NCBI GenBank assembly: GCA_023362775.1
Contig: JALMGJ010000006.1
Span: forward strand, 56,689,001 to 56,753,000
Source: Charina bottae
Taxonomy: Eukaryota > Chordata > Lepidosauria > Squamata > Charinaidae
Direction: 5' to 3'
DNA: 64,000 nucleotides
Shown here: positions 22,300-34,067 of the stretch, in pieces
Numbering within the stretch: position 1 is the stretch's first letter
Layout of the letters: each line of letters starts with the position of its first letter
The notes under the pieces: model-generated
Told to the model about the DNA's origin: nothing
Database searches by the model: none
What the model saw: the letters and a program-made list of their open reading frames with translations, nothing else
Translations under genes and position numbers: made by a program

Positions 22300-22874
22300 T
22301 CTATCAAGTTTTAACAACTGCTTACCAGCTGGATGTTATCATCTTTATTACCTAGGGTAGGGTTAGGGTTTTTCAAAGAAACAAACCAAGGGCAAAAAGA
22401 CATACTTTACTTGAATGCAAGACATGTTTCTATCACTGGAACTTTTCCTCTTAATCAGAGGGTTCCAGGCATGATTTTGTTGGGGTTTTTTTTAATTAAC
22501 AGTTTGCATAGTCTGAGAAAGTTTGACAACCCTAAGGAATCTTCCAGGGTGGTTGTGAAGTAGTACAGCATCTGGAAGATAATGTATGTTATTGTTACAG
22601 GAACATAAGCTGTTTCAGGGTTTAGATTAATAATTCTTTACTTCTGGATAGATTTCTAATTTAAGAAACAGATTTTTAAAGGCGTTCCTTGATTCATATA
22701 GCACAGATAAAAGGACAGATGATAGATTATCACACTGAAAGTATGAGGTTTATCATTTCCAAAGATGAGGTGTCTGTTCAAACATGTGGCCCTCTGATGG
22801 AGTCCCTGCCCACTGAAACTGAGCTGGCAGATGAAGAGAACTTCAGTCCATCTGTGACAGGCAATGGACAATAT

Positions 22875-22982
22875 GTGGTCCTCCAGGGATGCAGATTTGC
22901 TGGATTACAACTCTCATGGTTACTGGTAATACTGATGAAGCTGATAGGAATTGTGGTTCACTAACATCTGGATGATCACGCT
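22875..22982. mobile_element. hAT-like fold-back MITE remnant
   Basis: GGTCCTCCAGGGATG...GGATTACAACTCTCATGG... is inverted at ...AGGAATTGTGGTTCAC...CATCTGGATGATCAC. This is the ACTACAACTCCCA-type palindrome common in amniote MITEs. The ends are too worn to define a duplication. Confidence 0.45.
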
Positions 22983-23129
22983 TTCTTTGTTCCTGATTTG
23001 TCACTTCATCTTCCTCATAATACATAGGCAGATGCTTTATTAGGCAGTGCCATCTATCGGGGCCTAGGAAGTGCTCCTTCTCTGTCCTCCAGAACACACA
23101 CACACACACGATTCCTCACCCCCCCATGA

Positions 23130-23335
23130 CATTCTGAAAATCTCTGAAGACCTGGCTGTTCTCCCAGGGCTCGGGCTAGGGTGACAGTCGAACCCGTCAG
23201 TTGTTGGTTATTTTTGTTATATCATATGTTTCCCGGTTGTGCATTGTTCTTTTTTTCCCCTTTTGTTTTATGGTTATTTCTATTTTAATTATAAGCCACA
23301 GAGTTGTCTGAAGTTAGGCAGCCTCTACGTTCAAA

Positions 23336-23371
<36 letters not shown>

Positions 23372-23398
23372 CAATCAATCAATCAATCAATCAATCCT
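23130..23398 (+). mobile_element. L2 LINE 3' end with AAAT/AATC tail
   Basis: Opens with ATTCTGAAAATCTCTGAAGA and CTGGCTGTTCTCCCAG, the last L2 codons. Then comes a short 3' UTR with TTATAAGCCACAGAGTTG, the L2 tail hairpin region, and a compound (AAAT)n(AATC)n run at 23335-23398. Confidence 0.7.
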
Positions 23399-23950
23399 CA
23401 TCTGTTTTGCCACCCTTCAAATAAGGAAGCTTCTCCCAAGTCCATGGAAGGAAATCAGGACAACATGTGGTCACTCCTTTCATGCCTGGAAGAAGAGCCA
23501 GTTCTTCAAGGTTCTCCAGAATGCCATTGGGGTAGGAATCACCCAGATCTCAGAGGGAACCTCACTTAAGAAGGCAGGCACCATGACAGAGAAATCATGT
23601 TTTCCAAGGTCCTGACAGACACTGCTGGATTGAAGGAAATCCTGAGCGCACCAACCCAGTCACCTTGAATTGGCTAGGCAAGCATCACAGGAAAGAGTGG
23701 TCCTTCAAGTAACCAGACCCTCTGCCATGTAGGGCTTTATAGGTCATAACTAGCACCTTGAATTGCACCAGAAACAATGTGGCAACCAGTGCAGCTCAAA
23801 AAGCAGGGGTGTCATAGGAGTACACCAAGGCATGCCCATCATTGTCAACACCACTGCATTCTGCACCAGTTGAAGCTTCTGAGGACCAATTCTTTGCATT
23901 CCACTTTCCATCATTCTCATCTCCTTGCCAGGATTCCTAGAGATGGCCAT
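23399..23950 (-). mobile_element. L2 LINE ORF2 C-terminal fragment
   Basis: The minus strand reads PQKLQLVQNAVVLTMMG, TPLLFELHWLPHCF and, in another frame, AFWRTLKNWLF, the C-terminal part of L2 ORF2. It is broken by stops and faces the plus-strand L2 tail across the microsatellite, forming a tail-to-tail pair. Confidence 0.72.
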
Positions 23951-24179
23951 GCAGAAAGAGAATTATTCAGCACTCTGTCCTCCTTCTACAATGGCAATGT
24001 TAGCCCTTGACTTAATATGAGGTATTTAGATCCCTGATAAGGAGACATCAATTTAGATCCCTGATAAGAATAATCTCTCCTCTGCAGTTTGCTACTGTAG
24101 TGGCAACCTGCGGAAGACCTTTGTATTTCGAGGAGTTAGGTGGCATGTTTTGATTTTCCTCCCCGCACACCTAGGAGAT

Positions 24180-24870
24180 TAGAGTTTATTTTGAGTTATA
24201 CTGAAGTTTAATTGGCTTGTTTTTATTTCTGCTTGGCATGGGAGGGGGAAGAGAAGAAGAATATACCCACTCCTCCAACAGCCCTCCAGAACATATCTTT
24301 GTTGGAAGTGAGGGGAGAGAAAACCCCCAGCTTCTTAAGTTTAAGCATAAGTTCACTCCTCCAGCTGCCCTTCTAGCGGCTTGGAATGGGGGGGGGGGGA
24401 TAATAAGAAATTGTTTATGCTTAGGCACTGGCTTATCTGATGGCTTCCCAGGCTCTGGGAATGATGTCATGGACAGGTGCCAGGCCCCAGAAGGAATCCC
24501 AGTCAAGGTCAGTCTGGGCTTGGTCACGGGGTTTGGGAACCAGGCTTTGATAAAAACCTTAGGATTGTCTTTGGAGTTTGGGAACTTTGATAGAGGCTCA
24601 GGACGCTGGGTGCTGTGGGACTCAATAGCCATTCCTTTTGGGGTTATTCTCTGCTATCTTAGACAAGTTCCTGGTAGCAACAAGGAAATAAAGGTATCAC
24701 CTTGCTTTGGTATGTATGTATTTCTTTCTATGCTATGCTTCCTATGCTTTTGTATAATCTGTTTAAACTGTGTTTCTGTTTAACTTTGTTTGCTTAAGTT
24801 TATAATAAAGCTTTAAGTTTCTTTATCCACTGGTGTGCTCATTATCTCTGGATCTAAAAGAACCAATTGC
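24180..24870 (+). repeat. Possible LTR or retroelement fragment
   Basis: A plus-strand 188-codon ORF (24217-24783) has no recognised domain and low coding likelihood. The layout looks LTR-like: TTTGATAAAAACC (TATA-like) at about 24547, then AATAAAG at about 24805. Ends and target duplications were not found. Confidence 0.3.
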
Positions 24871-25539
24871 CCGGGCACCTGATCAAGGCTTGGACACTTG
24901 GCAATACAGCTACTTGGGAAATAGAGAAGAGGGTGACATACAGAATAGTATCCCTGCCTACTTTTGACTTTGGAACCATCCATAACATGGTCTCCATCAG
25001 ATTATTCCTGATTAAGATGACTTTCAAAAATTGCCGATTCCTGTCTTATACAAATAAGAATAATGATATTTCATCTTTAAAATGTCCCTGTACTGTGTCT
25101 AGCATACTAGGATTTTTCTGGCCTACAAAATGTGATAAAAGCAGAAGACATAAGCAAATTTCATCTCAATAAAAATAGCTGAAAGAACCAAGTACCTGAC
25201 TTCCTTCCTTCAAACTACTTATATTAAGGGCTTGCCATGATTAGGGACCTGTTAGCTGGCAAAGGAGGTTATCAAAACTTGAAGGAGAAAGAGTGCAAAC
25301 CCTGGAGAATACTTGTAAACAAAATCTAAATGGGTCTGCAGAACTGCAGTTTCAACTAACTTTAAAGAACTTTTGACTAGAAACCAGAACAGACTTTCTA
25401 ATGCTAATATCCTCCAGATATGTTGGGTATCAACTCCTGATCTTCTCACAGAAAGCTGAACTGTAGCAGTTGGAATTGCTCTCCTATAGCTATTTAGTAT
25501 TTTATAGTAAATAGCTATATTTAAATAGTAAATAGCTAT

Positions 25540-25657
25540 AGGGTATGAATGAATGAATGAATATTAATTAATAATTAATTATTAATTATTAAATAAATAA
25601 ATAAATAATAATGAATGAATAATGAATGAATGAATGAATAGCTATAGGGTATGAATG
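25540..25657. repeat. (GAAT)n/(AAAT)n compound microsatellite
   Basis: GAAT runs flank an AAATAAATAAAT/ATTAATTA stretch. The unit TAGCTATAGGGTATGAATGA occurs on both sides (about 25534 and 25639). Confidence 0.85.
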
Positions 25658-25805
25658 AACAGCGTTTCACGTGCGTCATGCGGCCACATGACCGTGGAAG
25701 CGTCTTCGGACAACGCTGGCTCTTCGGCTAACAAACGGAGATGAGCACCGGCCCCTAGAGTCGGACACGACTGCACAAATGTGCGGGGGGAACCTTTACC
25801 TTTTT
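25658..25805 (+). mobile_element. Sauria SINE, 5'-truncated
   Basis: Starts at AACAGCGTTTCACGTGCGTC in the SINE body and runs through CTAACAAACGGAGATGAGCA and the BovB-like tail to ACCTTTACCTTTTT. The tRNA head is absent. It is inserted at the edge of the GAAT microsatellite. Confidence 0.88.
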
Positions 25806-25912
25806 ATGAATGAATTAGTTCCATGTTATGAAGTTTGCATACTTATCTGCTTATAAAATCCCAATCAATGAATTATAATGAACAAAAGAAACATCAGACA
25901 ACTATAACCTAC

Positions 25913-26045
25913 CTCATGTTACCTGCCATAAAAAGACATAGATTGTAGATGTGAGAAAAGATGAAGAGAAAAAGTATGGTGCTGAAGAACATTGTCATCC
26001 AAGACCCGTGATCCTCTCGAAACATTTTCAACCGTAGTAACTGAC
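25913..26045 (-). CDS. TMEM117: TMEM117 coding exon (second coding)
   Basis: A 133-nt minus-strand exon with acceptor TTCGCAG before 26045 and donor GTAGGT from 25912. It encodes QLLRLKMFREDHGSWMTMF then STILFLFIFSHIYN, matching vertebrate TMEM117 directly after its first 92 residues. The phase agrees with the upstream exon: that exon ends with a single G, which joins GT here to make Gly. FFSTILFLFIFSHIY is a membrane segment. The last residues (NLCLFMAGNM) differ from the mammalian form (NTILLMDGNM as I remember it). TMEM117 is a multi-pass plasma-membrane protein linked to ER-stress-induced cell death. The following exons are not visible, in line with the very long introns of this gene. Confidence 0.93.
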
Positions 26046-27522
26046 CTGCGAACATTAAAAATGTGTTCAGATTTTTCATAGAACTTCCTTCTGTTCTAGA
26101 AGAGACAGAGAATGGTACAGAACTTGTAAACATGCCAAGGTACAGTTTAAGCAACTCAACAGCTCCATGGTATGATCCCTATTTACACTGTAGCAGAGAC
26201 AAAACTTATCTGCCCCTTGTAATGTGGCTTAGAAAATATGAGTCAAATCCATGTTTCATTTATCCATGCAACATTCTCTAGACAACAGTTCTTCTCTTAT
26301 AAAAATGTTGCTTTGCAATGGCTCCCACTGAATAAGAACTCCCTCAGAGGTTATATCTTGGTCAGGATTAAAGCCTGTTTTCCACATTCAGTACTTTTTG
26401 ATGGACCTGTTGACATATTCTATTAGAAATCTGGACTGAGGAAAGTAGTATTATTGTCTGAAGCAGATATCTAAACACTACTCCTCCCATTCCATGTACA
26501 TAAACACCAGCAGTTTAATCTTATTTGGCTGCTTATACGACTGAACAACAACAACAACTACAATTTAAGGTAGAAGACTATGTTAGAGGACACATGGAAG
26601 GCTGCTTCTCCAACACTTCACTCTCTCCTCACCCCCAATGATTTGCCTCCAAGGCACCTGATGTATTTGATCTAGAAGAACCTATGAGAAAAATAGATTC
26701 ATATTAGTTGTTCAGGAAGATTCAGATTTGGTGTTGCCTCACTCTGCCTAGTGAGAAGACAGTCCTGTGAAAAGGGAGATGTTTCTAAGGATGCAAGACA
26801 GAGAAAACATAGTATGTAATATAGAATCATTTCTCAGATGAACTAGTTTATGTTGAAGGTTCTTGTTGAAGTATTTCAACTTTTGGAAATTACTGTTTGA
26901 AACCATTTAGCACACAAATTCTCAAAGCAATTATCACATGATCGTGACTGAGTGTCTGAATTTCAATGAGAATTTTATTGTAGTAGGACTAAGGCCAGAT
27001 CTGCACATACAACAGTAAAATGAAGTGATTAGTGTCCTGGAGCTGTTATTTGGCTGTTCCACTTCAGGCAGCAGGTTGAGAGCATCTTGTTGAAAATTAT
27101 CCCATTTATAGCCCCACTGCAATCAGAAAGCCGCACAGCAGGGAGAAAAGTTCTAAGCTTCATGTGCCTAAAGTGGCACATGGGAATGCGAGTGCTCCCG
27201 CCAGCTTTCTAATCCACCTTATTTTTGCTGTGTGTATACTGTATGTGTGTGTGTGTGTATGTATGCACGCACACGTGCATGTACATGTATACACACACAA
27301 AGTGTACCTAAAAAGTCAGCCCCTATGGACAATTATATAAATTACATTAAATGTTTGAATTGGTTGCCGTTTTCTTCTAAACACTTCCTTATTCATTTGA
27401 TGCATGACCTTTGAACATTATTAAATACAGTAACATTTTACCTGAAAAAAATTAATTAACAAAATTAATAACATATATTAATGGATGTGATTGGCGTATA
27501 GAGTCTGACTTTTGGTACGACC
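26046..27522 (-). other. TMEM117 intron, no further feature
   Basis: Start of the 17,071-bp intron (26046-43116). A small BovB-like tail remnant (ACGACTGAACAACAACAAC) lies at about 26537-26556 and a (GT)n/(CA)n stretch at 27240-27300. Confidence 0.6.
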
Positions 27523-27537
27523 TATGTATGAATGATA

Positions 27538-27868
27538 GGGGCGTGGTGGCTCAGCGGGCGAGACGCCAGGCTTGTCGATCGGAAGATCGCAAGTTCGGAG
27601 GTTCGAATCCATAGCCCTGCGTGCAGAGTGAGCTCCCGCACTAGCTCCAGCTCTTGACAACCTAGCAATTCGAAAGCATGCAAATGCAAGTAGATTAATA
27701 GGTACCACTTCGGTGGGTAGGTAACAGCATTCCACACGCGTCATGCGACCACATGACCGTGGAAGTGTCTTCGGACAATGCTGGCTCTTCGGCTAACAAA
27801 CGGAGATGAGCACCGGCCCCTAGAGTCGGACACGACTGCACAAATGTGGGGGGGGAACCTTTACCTTT
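27538..27868 (+). mobile_element. Sauria SINE, full length with target duplication
   Basis: Begins GGGGCGTGGTGGCTCAGCGG with A box and B box GGTTCGAATCC intact. It runs through the conserved body to the BovB-type tail and ACCTTTACCTTTT. It is flanked by 11-bp direct repeats TATGTATGAAT (27523-27533 and 27869-27879), proving retroposition. It is the best preserved SINE here. Confidence 0.93.
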
Positions 27869-27879
27869 TATGTATGAAT

Positions 27880-30800
27880 TACATGCCACAACGTGCCAGA
27901 CTGGTAGTCCCAAATAGGCCCATAAAGATTGTTTTTGAACGAACAAACAGAAATAATGGGACGTTTCAGCAGTTATTTGTTTGGAAATCTATTCATCTGC
28001 CCCCTAAAAGGTCATACAAGCATGTGGGCACTTGACCAATCCCTTAGGCTTGGAGGGTTATGGCAGGTTAGGAGATTTTTAGGGAATGTCAGGACTATAG
28101 GGTAGACTAGGAAGTTGACAACATCTCCTAGCAGAAGCCTACAGCAAGCTACATCCATACTGCTGCCAAGAAACTACATGGATTCATCCATATAATCACC
28201 AAGTATTGACCTTGACTCACATAAGCCTTTTATGCAGTGGAAACATGAAGAATCCCATCAGAGGCAATTGGCTTAAGGCATCCATATTCTCCCTTTAAAC
28301 CCTCCCAAACTGCAAAAATAATTCAAGGCAAAACACAAAAAACTTAAAAAATAAAAACAAAAATAAAGTTGGGTGCTGGGTATCACCTGCAACCTAAAAA
28401 CCAGTTGTCCAGTCCTCTGCTATAGATATTCACACAGATTAGCTTATAGCAAAACATTATCTGAATGGTTAAATTAATGTGTCATTATCAAACACTAAAA
28501 AGAAAAAACGCACACATCATGTGAAAAATGGGAACAAAGTAACAGACTGCAATGCCATTTAATTACTGAGATAATTTCATCCTGTTTTCATTGACTGATG
28601 CCAAAGATTCCTTATCAAACATTTGTTTTCTTGCAAAAAAGAAAGCAGCAGCATTTCTGTTTCCCACCACTTTCCATGGTTTAATAGTTACGATTGTCTT
28701 ACAGGAAAAGAGCAAACACACATGATCAGCACACCATTCTGGTCTCATTTGAAAGTGTCATGTTTGCCGTTTGGCACAGGTCACAGTAATTTCAAGCAAC
28801 AATGTGATACAATGATGTCCCAAAAGGTTTGCTTTAATTGGTTCCCATTTCTAAAGGTTGCTCAGTGTATATTGCTGAGAAACTGTCCACATGTATCAAA
28901 GCAGCTCATTAAAAAAAATCAAATGTAGACCCTAACAGGGCATTTGCTTTTTGAAACCATATCACTAGAACTCTCTGGAAAACTTGAAAGGACAAAAAGG
29001 AAAGCTTTCTTCCCATGTAAAAAACAGAAGGCTGGCAGCCCAGAGCAGACACCTAAACCACCCACACTTTAGTCTGCTTTAATAAAGTTTAGCAACCAGA
29101 GGTTCTTGTGCCAAATCCATTCATTCAAAAGATGCTATCTGTATCCCAAAAACTATCTCATAATTGGAGCCTGGATGGGCAGCATATATGAAAACAAGGG
29201 CTAGCAACAAGCAAAGGTGGGTTTGCCAAGACTTCCACTCCTTAAAAAGGAGGTGTCCCTCTTATAACATGCAGTTAGGACTAAGGATATTTCCAAAGGA
29301 GACCCCCATTCTATAATTGCCATGCCTCATTCAGAGGGACCAGGCAAATCTTTCCATTTGTAAATCTTGAGTTTTACTCTTTTCTTCCTAGCATTGAACA
29401 TTTGCAAAGGAGGGAAAGGCAAGATCACAGCACAATGTATTTTTCATTGGTAGGATCAGGCGTTGTCTATTGGAAAGCCCCTTAGGATGTAAAACCAATA
29501 TACTCATGCCTTTCTATGCACACTTTTTATTGCTTTGTTTCCTAGAAGTGGAGAAAATGGTAGAGGTTTAAGTACAACTCCTGAGGGAGTTGCTTCATTG
29601 CTTGGAAGTGAGGAGGCAACATATACAAAACATCAGATCAATATTTACAGAGCTAAATTTATTCCCTAAAAAACAGCTGCCACGTAGAGAGCAATCAGTT
29701 CCGCAGATTTTGTTTTTTTTTAAAAAAAAAAAAAAAAACAGCAGCAGCAGCAAAGAACAAAATTTCATTATAAAAGTGCACAGAAGGAGAAAAATTAGCT
29801 TAGCCTCATTCTATGAAGAGGAGGAGTCCAGAGAGGCAGTTTTCCATTCCTGCCCTCTTTATCATTGCTTTCTCACACGTTGCAAGGATTGTCACTGAAT
29901 TATTAACATTAATGGGACAAGGGTGAAGATTAATGGAAATTTAAAAAGATGGTTTGGAACTCTCAGCCATGTGGGACAGAGGATTCTATCACTTTCAAAC
30001 AAGGTAAGGAAGTAGTTTTACTAGTTAAACTAATGCTTTTAATCATATGTATACAGAGAACAGAGAGAAAGAATGTAGAATCATACAAACTATGCATAAC
30101 CTATGAATTATGCATAATACGGAATAGAAAAGGCACTTTTATATATTTTACTGGATGTGTGTTTTCAGTAAATTATTTTTTAATTATAATAAATAGCCAA
30201 TTCTGGCAATTAGTTTTACCTTGACTGCAATTAATATGAAATATTAATCTTCTTCCTGGCATAGCTCGTTACACTTTATGAAATTGCACATAAAAAGATG
30301 GATCTGCTTTACTAAGTAGTAGCAAAGTACCTAATCAAAAGGTAAAACATTAGGCGTCCTGGAAGCAACACCACTTGCAAGATTAGCATCTATTTTTATT
30401 CATCCATTGTGTTGCAATTCTTGAAAGGGTACAATTGTGACACATTTCTTGCCAAGTTTCCCATAATGTAACAATGTAATTGTGCAAACAGAAATATTGA
30501 CAACAAAGTTAAATTACAGTATAACAGAATACAGACTAACAGGATTGATATAATCCATGTGATAAACTAGCATTAGAGATAATGCCAAAGCAGAAGAAAA
30601 CGGTTGTCTTACGGAATTATGTAAAATATAGAAATACGTAAGATCTAAGAAATAAAATGCTGCAGTAGAAAGAGTACCCTAAGGATAATATAATATTTTG
30701 ATACAAAATTTCCAACTGATCTGTCCAAAAAAAAAGTTTTTAGAACACTCTTGTATATCTGTAACTTTGTTTTTCTTGTGATTAAGCTAGATGCATAACT

Positions 30801-31128
30801 ACCACATGCACAATCTAATAGTAGTGGAGAAACTGAAAAAGAGACATGACAATGCTAAATATCTTAATTCAGAGCAACAATCTTCCAAAACAGGAAACTC
30901 ACCCAAAATTGAGGTGCCTGAATATTATCAGGAAGACGACCTTGGGTAGCTGATCCCAAGAAAAAAGGCAAACTGGCTGAAGGAAGCTCATCAGAACCTC
31001 AACCTTGGATGGGTGGCTCAAAGTTTAAGGCAAAGCTGGAACTTAAAACCAGAAGGCTGGAAATGGTGAACAACTGATTCAGGAACCAAATGAAACAAAA
31101 AGTTCTATTTCATTTCCAAAATATGTTC
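27880..31128. other. TMEM117 intron, no gene recognised
   Basis: About 3.2 kb with only simple features: an A-run followed by (CAG)n at about 29719-29752. No repeat family was recognised. Confidence 0.5.
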
Positions 31129-31136
31129 TACTATTG

Positions 31137-31380
31137 CATAGCTTTCCAAACAGTTTAGTGTGTCGCGAAGTGGCGGCAGGGGTGTGTACGGTGGCGGCGC
31201 AGGGGCACACGTGGTGGCGGTGTGCACGGCGGCGGCGACACGCCATCAGCGCTTCCACGTTTTAGCGAGGCCGCCACCGTGCACGCCACCGCCGCCACGT
31301 GCTGCCCCCACGCTGCCGCCGTGCACACCCCTGCCCCCGCTGCTGGTGTGTCACCAACAGCAGCACTTGGGAAAGCACTG
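31137..31380. mobile_element. hAT non-autonomous element with GC-rich fold-back core
   Basis: Ends CATAGCTTTCCAAACAG and ...TTGGGAAAGCACTG, with a perfect 8-bp duplication TACTATTG (31129-31136, 31381-31388). The interior is GC- and CpG-rich: GTGGCGGCGGTGTGCACGG-like units on the left and their complements CGTGCACGCCACCGCC on the right, around GCGCTTCCACGTTTTAGCG, which is also found in the copy at 58603. Confidence 0.88.
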
Positions 31381-31689
31381 TACTATTGTATTAGTATAAA
31401 GGGAAATAGATTCACTTTAGATCTATAGTTGCCTTCCCAGCTAGCCCAGATATTAAGGCATGTATGGGTAGGCTGCAGGTCTCTCCCATTACTGAAATCC
31501 AACTCTCACAATGTTTAGCAATTGCACTAGGGTAGACTGCACCTCCCTTTCTTGGTGATACATCATATCAGGCAATCATCTATGGTGGTCCTATGCAAGG
31601 GCTATTCTCACCACACACATAGCCCAATAGCCCCAACACTAATGAAACCAATGAGAAGTGTTCCTGCCTGCATGACAATGTTCCTATGT

Positions 31690-31890
31690 TGAACTGTTCC
31701 AGTTAAATGGCAATCCTCATCAGCACAACCATAGGGTTTTCACAGGTGTGTGGAGCTAACCAAAGTGACTGCTACATCCATCTCAATTCTGCTTTTTGAC
31801 ATGGTGGAATAAAAACAAAGCTATATTCCACACCACTGCAGTGTGGATTTTCATTCTCATAGAGTCCATTCCAGATTTTTACTACAGTTA
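31690..31890 (+). pseudogene. Decayed fragment of the intronic GPCR
   Basis: Bases 31765-31886 align by eye to the receptor gene at about 36701-36820. Shared blocks are GGAATAA(A/G)A(A/G)CAAAGCTA and then TGGATTTTCATTCTCATAGA followed by GTCCATTCCAGATTTTTACTA. They encode W-I-F-I-L-I-E-S-I-P-D-F-Y-Y (TM4 to extracellular loop 2). The upstream match fades (TCATCAGCACAACC vs TGATCAGCTTTGACC) and indels break the frame. It has the same orientation as the intact gene, so a tandem duplicate that died is the simplest reading. Confidence 0.75.
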
Positions 31891-32736
31891 ATTCACTGTG
31901 GGATTGTTCTTACTTGAAGTATCTCAATATTACACAGAATAATTCCTGTTTACTTCCAGTGTTGCCTATAATTGTGTGAGTCTTTAGAATAGCTTGGAGA
32001 TTTAGTATGGAGTAGTAATTATGGAGAGATGTCTTGTGATTGCAAAAGGACTTGCTTTGCATTGTGGAAGGCGAGGAATTCCCCATCTCAATAGTAGAAT
32101 TATAGAAAAAAAGTATTCAAATAGCACATTAAAAAGCAGAAAAAATAGAGTTTTACCCAAAAATAGAGTTTTACCCATTTTATAACTATGTTCTTGACAG
32201 ATTCAAAGCCATTATTGCATATTATATTGTTTGAAAAATCTAATCTTCCATAGCTAGCACAGAAAGCCAAAGTCACGGAGGAATTTAGGGGGGGGGGTGT
32301 TAAGATTTCTAGTGGTTCCTAGTTCTTCCCTTTTCCCATATATCTAATTGCTAAAAAGTTGACTGACTTAGCAAAAGCTAAAACTGCTTACAGAATGCAC
32401 ACTTACTGTACCTAGAGTTGTTACACCATCCTTTTTTAAAAATAAAAGAATGTAAAATCAAGGTATCTGGACTTAGGAAATGCAATCACCCTTGATTATA
32501 ATTCTTGTCAACATCTTGCACTTATTAAACTGACAACATGAAGGACAAAAGAATGAAATTGAACTCGGAGTGCTGATTGTAAAAAAATCACAGTTGTAAA
32601 AAAATCTCAGTTCCAGAGACATGGTAGATCTCTCAGTTGGGGTCACACTCCCCCAGAAGGAGCAGTATGCAGTTTGGGCCCAGTCAGACTCTGGTTTCCC
32701 AGATTGAGGCAGTGGCCAGGAGTACCTTTTACAAGC
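31891..32736. other. TMEM117 intron, no feature recognised
   Basis: Holds a short duplicated AAAAATAGAGTTTTACCCA unit at about 32140-32175 and a G-run at 32288. Confidence 0.5.
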
Positions 32737-32789
32737 TTCAACTGATACATCTGTAGCTTGAATCATGTCAACTGGATTTCTATTTTCTT

Positions 32790-32842
32790 AGTGGAAACGT
32801 TTCGCTCCTTATCCAAGGAGCTTCTTCAGTCTGAGCAAAGTT
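32790..32842 (-). ncRNA. Hammerhead-like ribozyme motif, left arm
   Basis: Inverted twin of the motif at 35208-35262: CTGAAGA (32823-32829, minus strand), a 7-bp stem II and GAAAC. Same one-base departure from the consensus core. Confidence 0.4.
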
Positions 32843-32926
32843 GGTAAGGGAATCCTAAATATGTTCCTAGGTAGCTGTGTGACCTTACACCTGGGGCTAG
32901 GTCATGGTTATATTGAGATGTAATTT

Positions 32927-33982
32927 TTAAGTCCTTTTATCATCTAAAGGAGGGTCGTTAAAATCACCATGCTGCTGTTGAGCTTCTGAAATGGTCTTAA
33001 TCTTCCTAGGCACAGAAGACAAAACGGGGAGGAAGATGGGGGAGAGTTTGTGCCTGAGGCCCCCACCTCTATTCAAGGAAGGATTTTCCAAGTTGGCATA
33101 AATGGATTCCTTGACCCCTCTCTCAAACCACCTATCTTCTCTGTCTAAAATGTGAACATTAATGTCCTCAAATGAGTGTCCTTTTTCTTTTAGATGAAGA
33201 TAAACTGCTGACTCTGGTCCTGTGGTGTTATTTCTCCTGTGTTGGGCCATCCTCCTGTACATAGGTTGTTTGGTTTCTCCAATGTAGAGTTCAGAGCACT
33301 CCTCACTGCACTGGATTGCATAAACTAAATTGCTTTTCTTGTGTTTTGGAGTTTGATCTTTGGGGTGTACAAGCCTCTGTCTCAGTGTGTTGGTGGGTTT
33401 GAAATATACAGGTATGTGGTGTTTGCCAAATATCCGTTTTATCTTTTCAGACACGCCAGCCATGTAGGGAATGACCAGGTTCTTTCGTTTACTCTGAGTC
33501 TCAGCCCTATCTGTTGCTGTTTTAGGTCTGGTAGATTTAGATTTGGTGAAGGCCCAATTTGGATATCCACAGGCCTTCAGAGCTGTTCTCAGGTGCTGAT
33601 TTTCATTCTTTTTGGAATCCATGAAGGTGGGGATGGTTTCTGCTCTGTGTGACAATGTCCTGATGACTCCTAGTTTGTGCTGCAGTGGATGGTGGGAGTC
33701 AAACATCAGATATTGATCTCTGTGTGTGGGTTTCCTGTAGATCCCTATTTCTAGCTTGCCACCGGTCCCAATGAGGACTTCACAGTCTAGGAATGCCAGT
33801 CTGTTGTCCTTGGTGTCTTCTCTGGTGAAGCTAATGTTGGCATCTATAGTGTTTATATGGTCCGTGAAGGCCTGTACTTCCTGGGCCTTGATTTTGACCC
33901 AGGTGTCATCCACATACCTAAACCAGTGGGTGGGCACCGTTCCCTGGAATGTGTTGAGTGCTTTCTTCTCCACTTCTTCCAT
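32927..33982 (-). CDS. Penelope-like ORF: RT end plus GIY-YIG endonuclease (left)
   Basis: An intact 351-codon frame. It opens inside the reverse transcriptase (EEVEKKALNTFQ, FRYVDDTWVKIK with the YVDD catalytic motif, FLDCEV), passes the thumb-like region (IYRKPTHRDQYLMF) and ends in a GIY-YIG endonuclease (VYAIQCSEECSELYIGETKQ, R-x2-QHRR, later E in KEKGHSFED). Penelope-like elements use this endonuclease to nick target DNA. The N-terminal RT half is absent, so the protein cannot be complete. The remaining frame is undamaged, which points to recent insertion. Confidence 0.9.
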   Translation of the reverse strand: MEEVEKKALNTFQGTVPTHWFRYVDDTWVKIKAQEVQAFTDHINTIDANISFTREDTKDNRLAFLDCEVLIGTGGKLEIGIYRKPTHRDQYLMFDSHHPLQHKLGVIRTLSHRAETIPTFMDSKKNENQHLRTALKACGYPNWAFTKSKSTRPKTATDRAETQSKRKNLVIPYMAGVSEKIKRIFGKHHIPVYFKPTNTLRQRLVHPKDQTPKHKKSNLVYAIQCSEECSELYIGETKQPMYRRMAQHRRNNTTGPESAVYLHLKEKGHSFEDINVHILDREDRWFERGVKESIYANLENPSLNRGGGLRHKLSPIFLPVLSSVPRKIKTISEAQQQHGDFNDPPLDDKRT

Positions 33983-34067
33983 GTATAAATCCCATTGTGT
34001 ATATCATTGTGTATATATACACCATTGTGTATATAATTGTTATAATCCCATTGTGGCCAATTTATAC

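Noticed and set aside
22353..22372. Interstitial telomeric repeat (TAGGGTAGGGTTAGGG)
   Set aside because: Only about three imperfect units, too few to support.
24217..24783. 188-codon plus-strand ORF
   Set aside because: No domain, glycine and serine patches, overlap with an equally long antisense ORF. Kept only as a possible LTR region.
27538..27610. tRNA gene
   Set aside because: The A and B boxes belong to the head of a Sauria SINE with its body, tail and target duplication.
33756..34067. N-terminal extension of the 455-codon plus-strand ORF over the Penelope pair
   Set aside because: It runs through the antisense of the left arm and the spacer. Homology begins only at about 34046.
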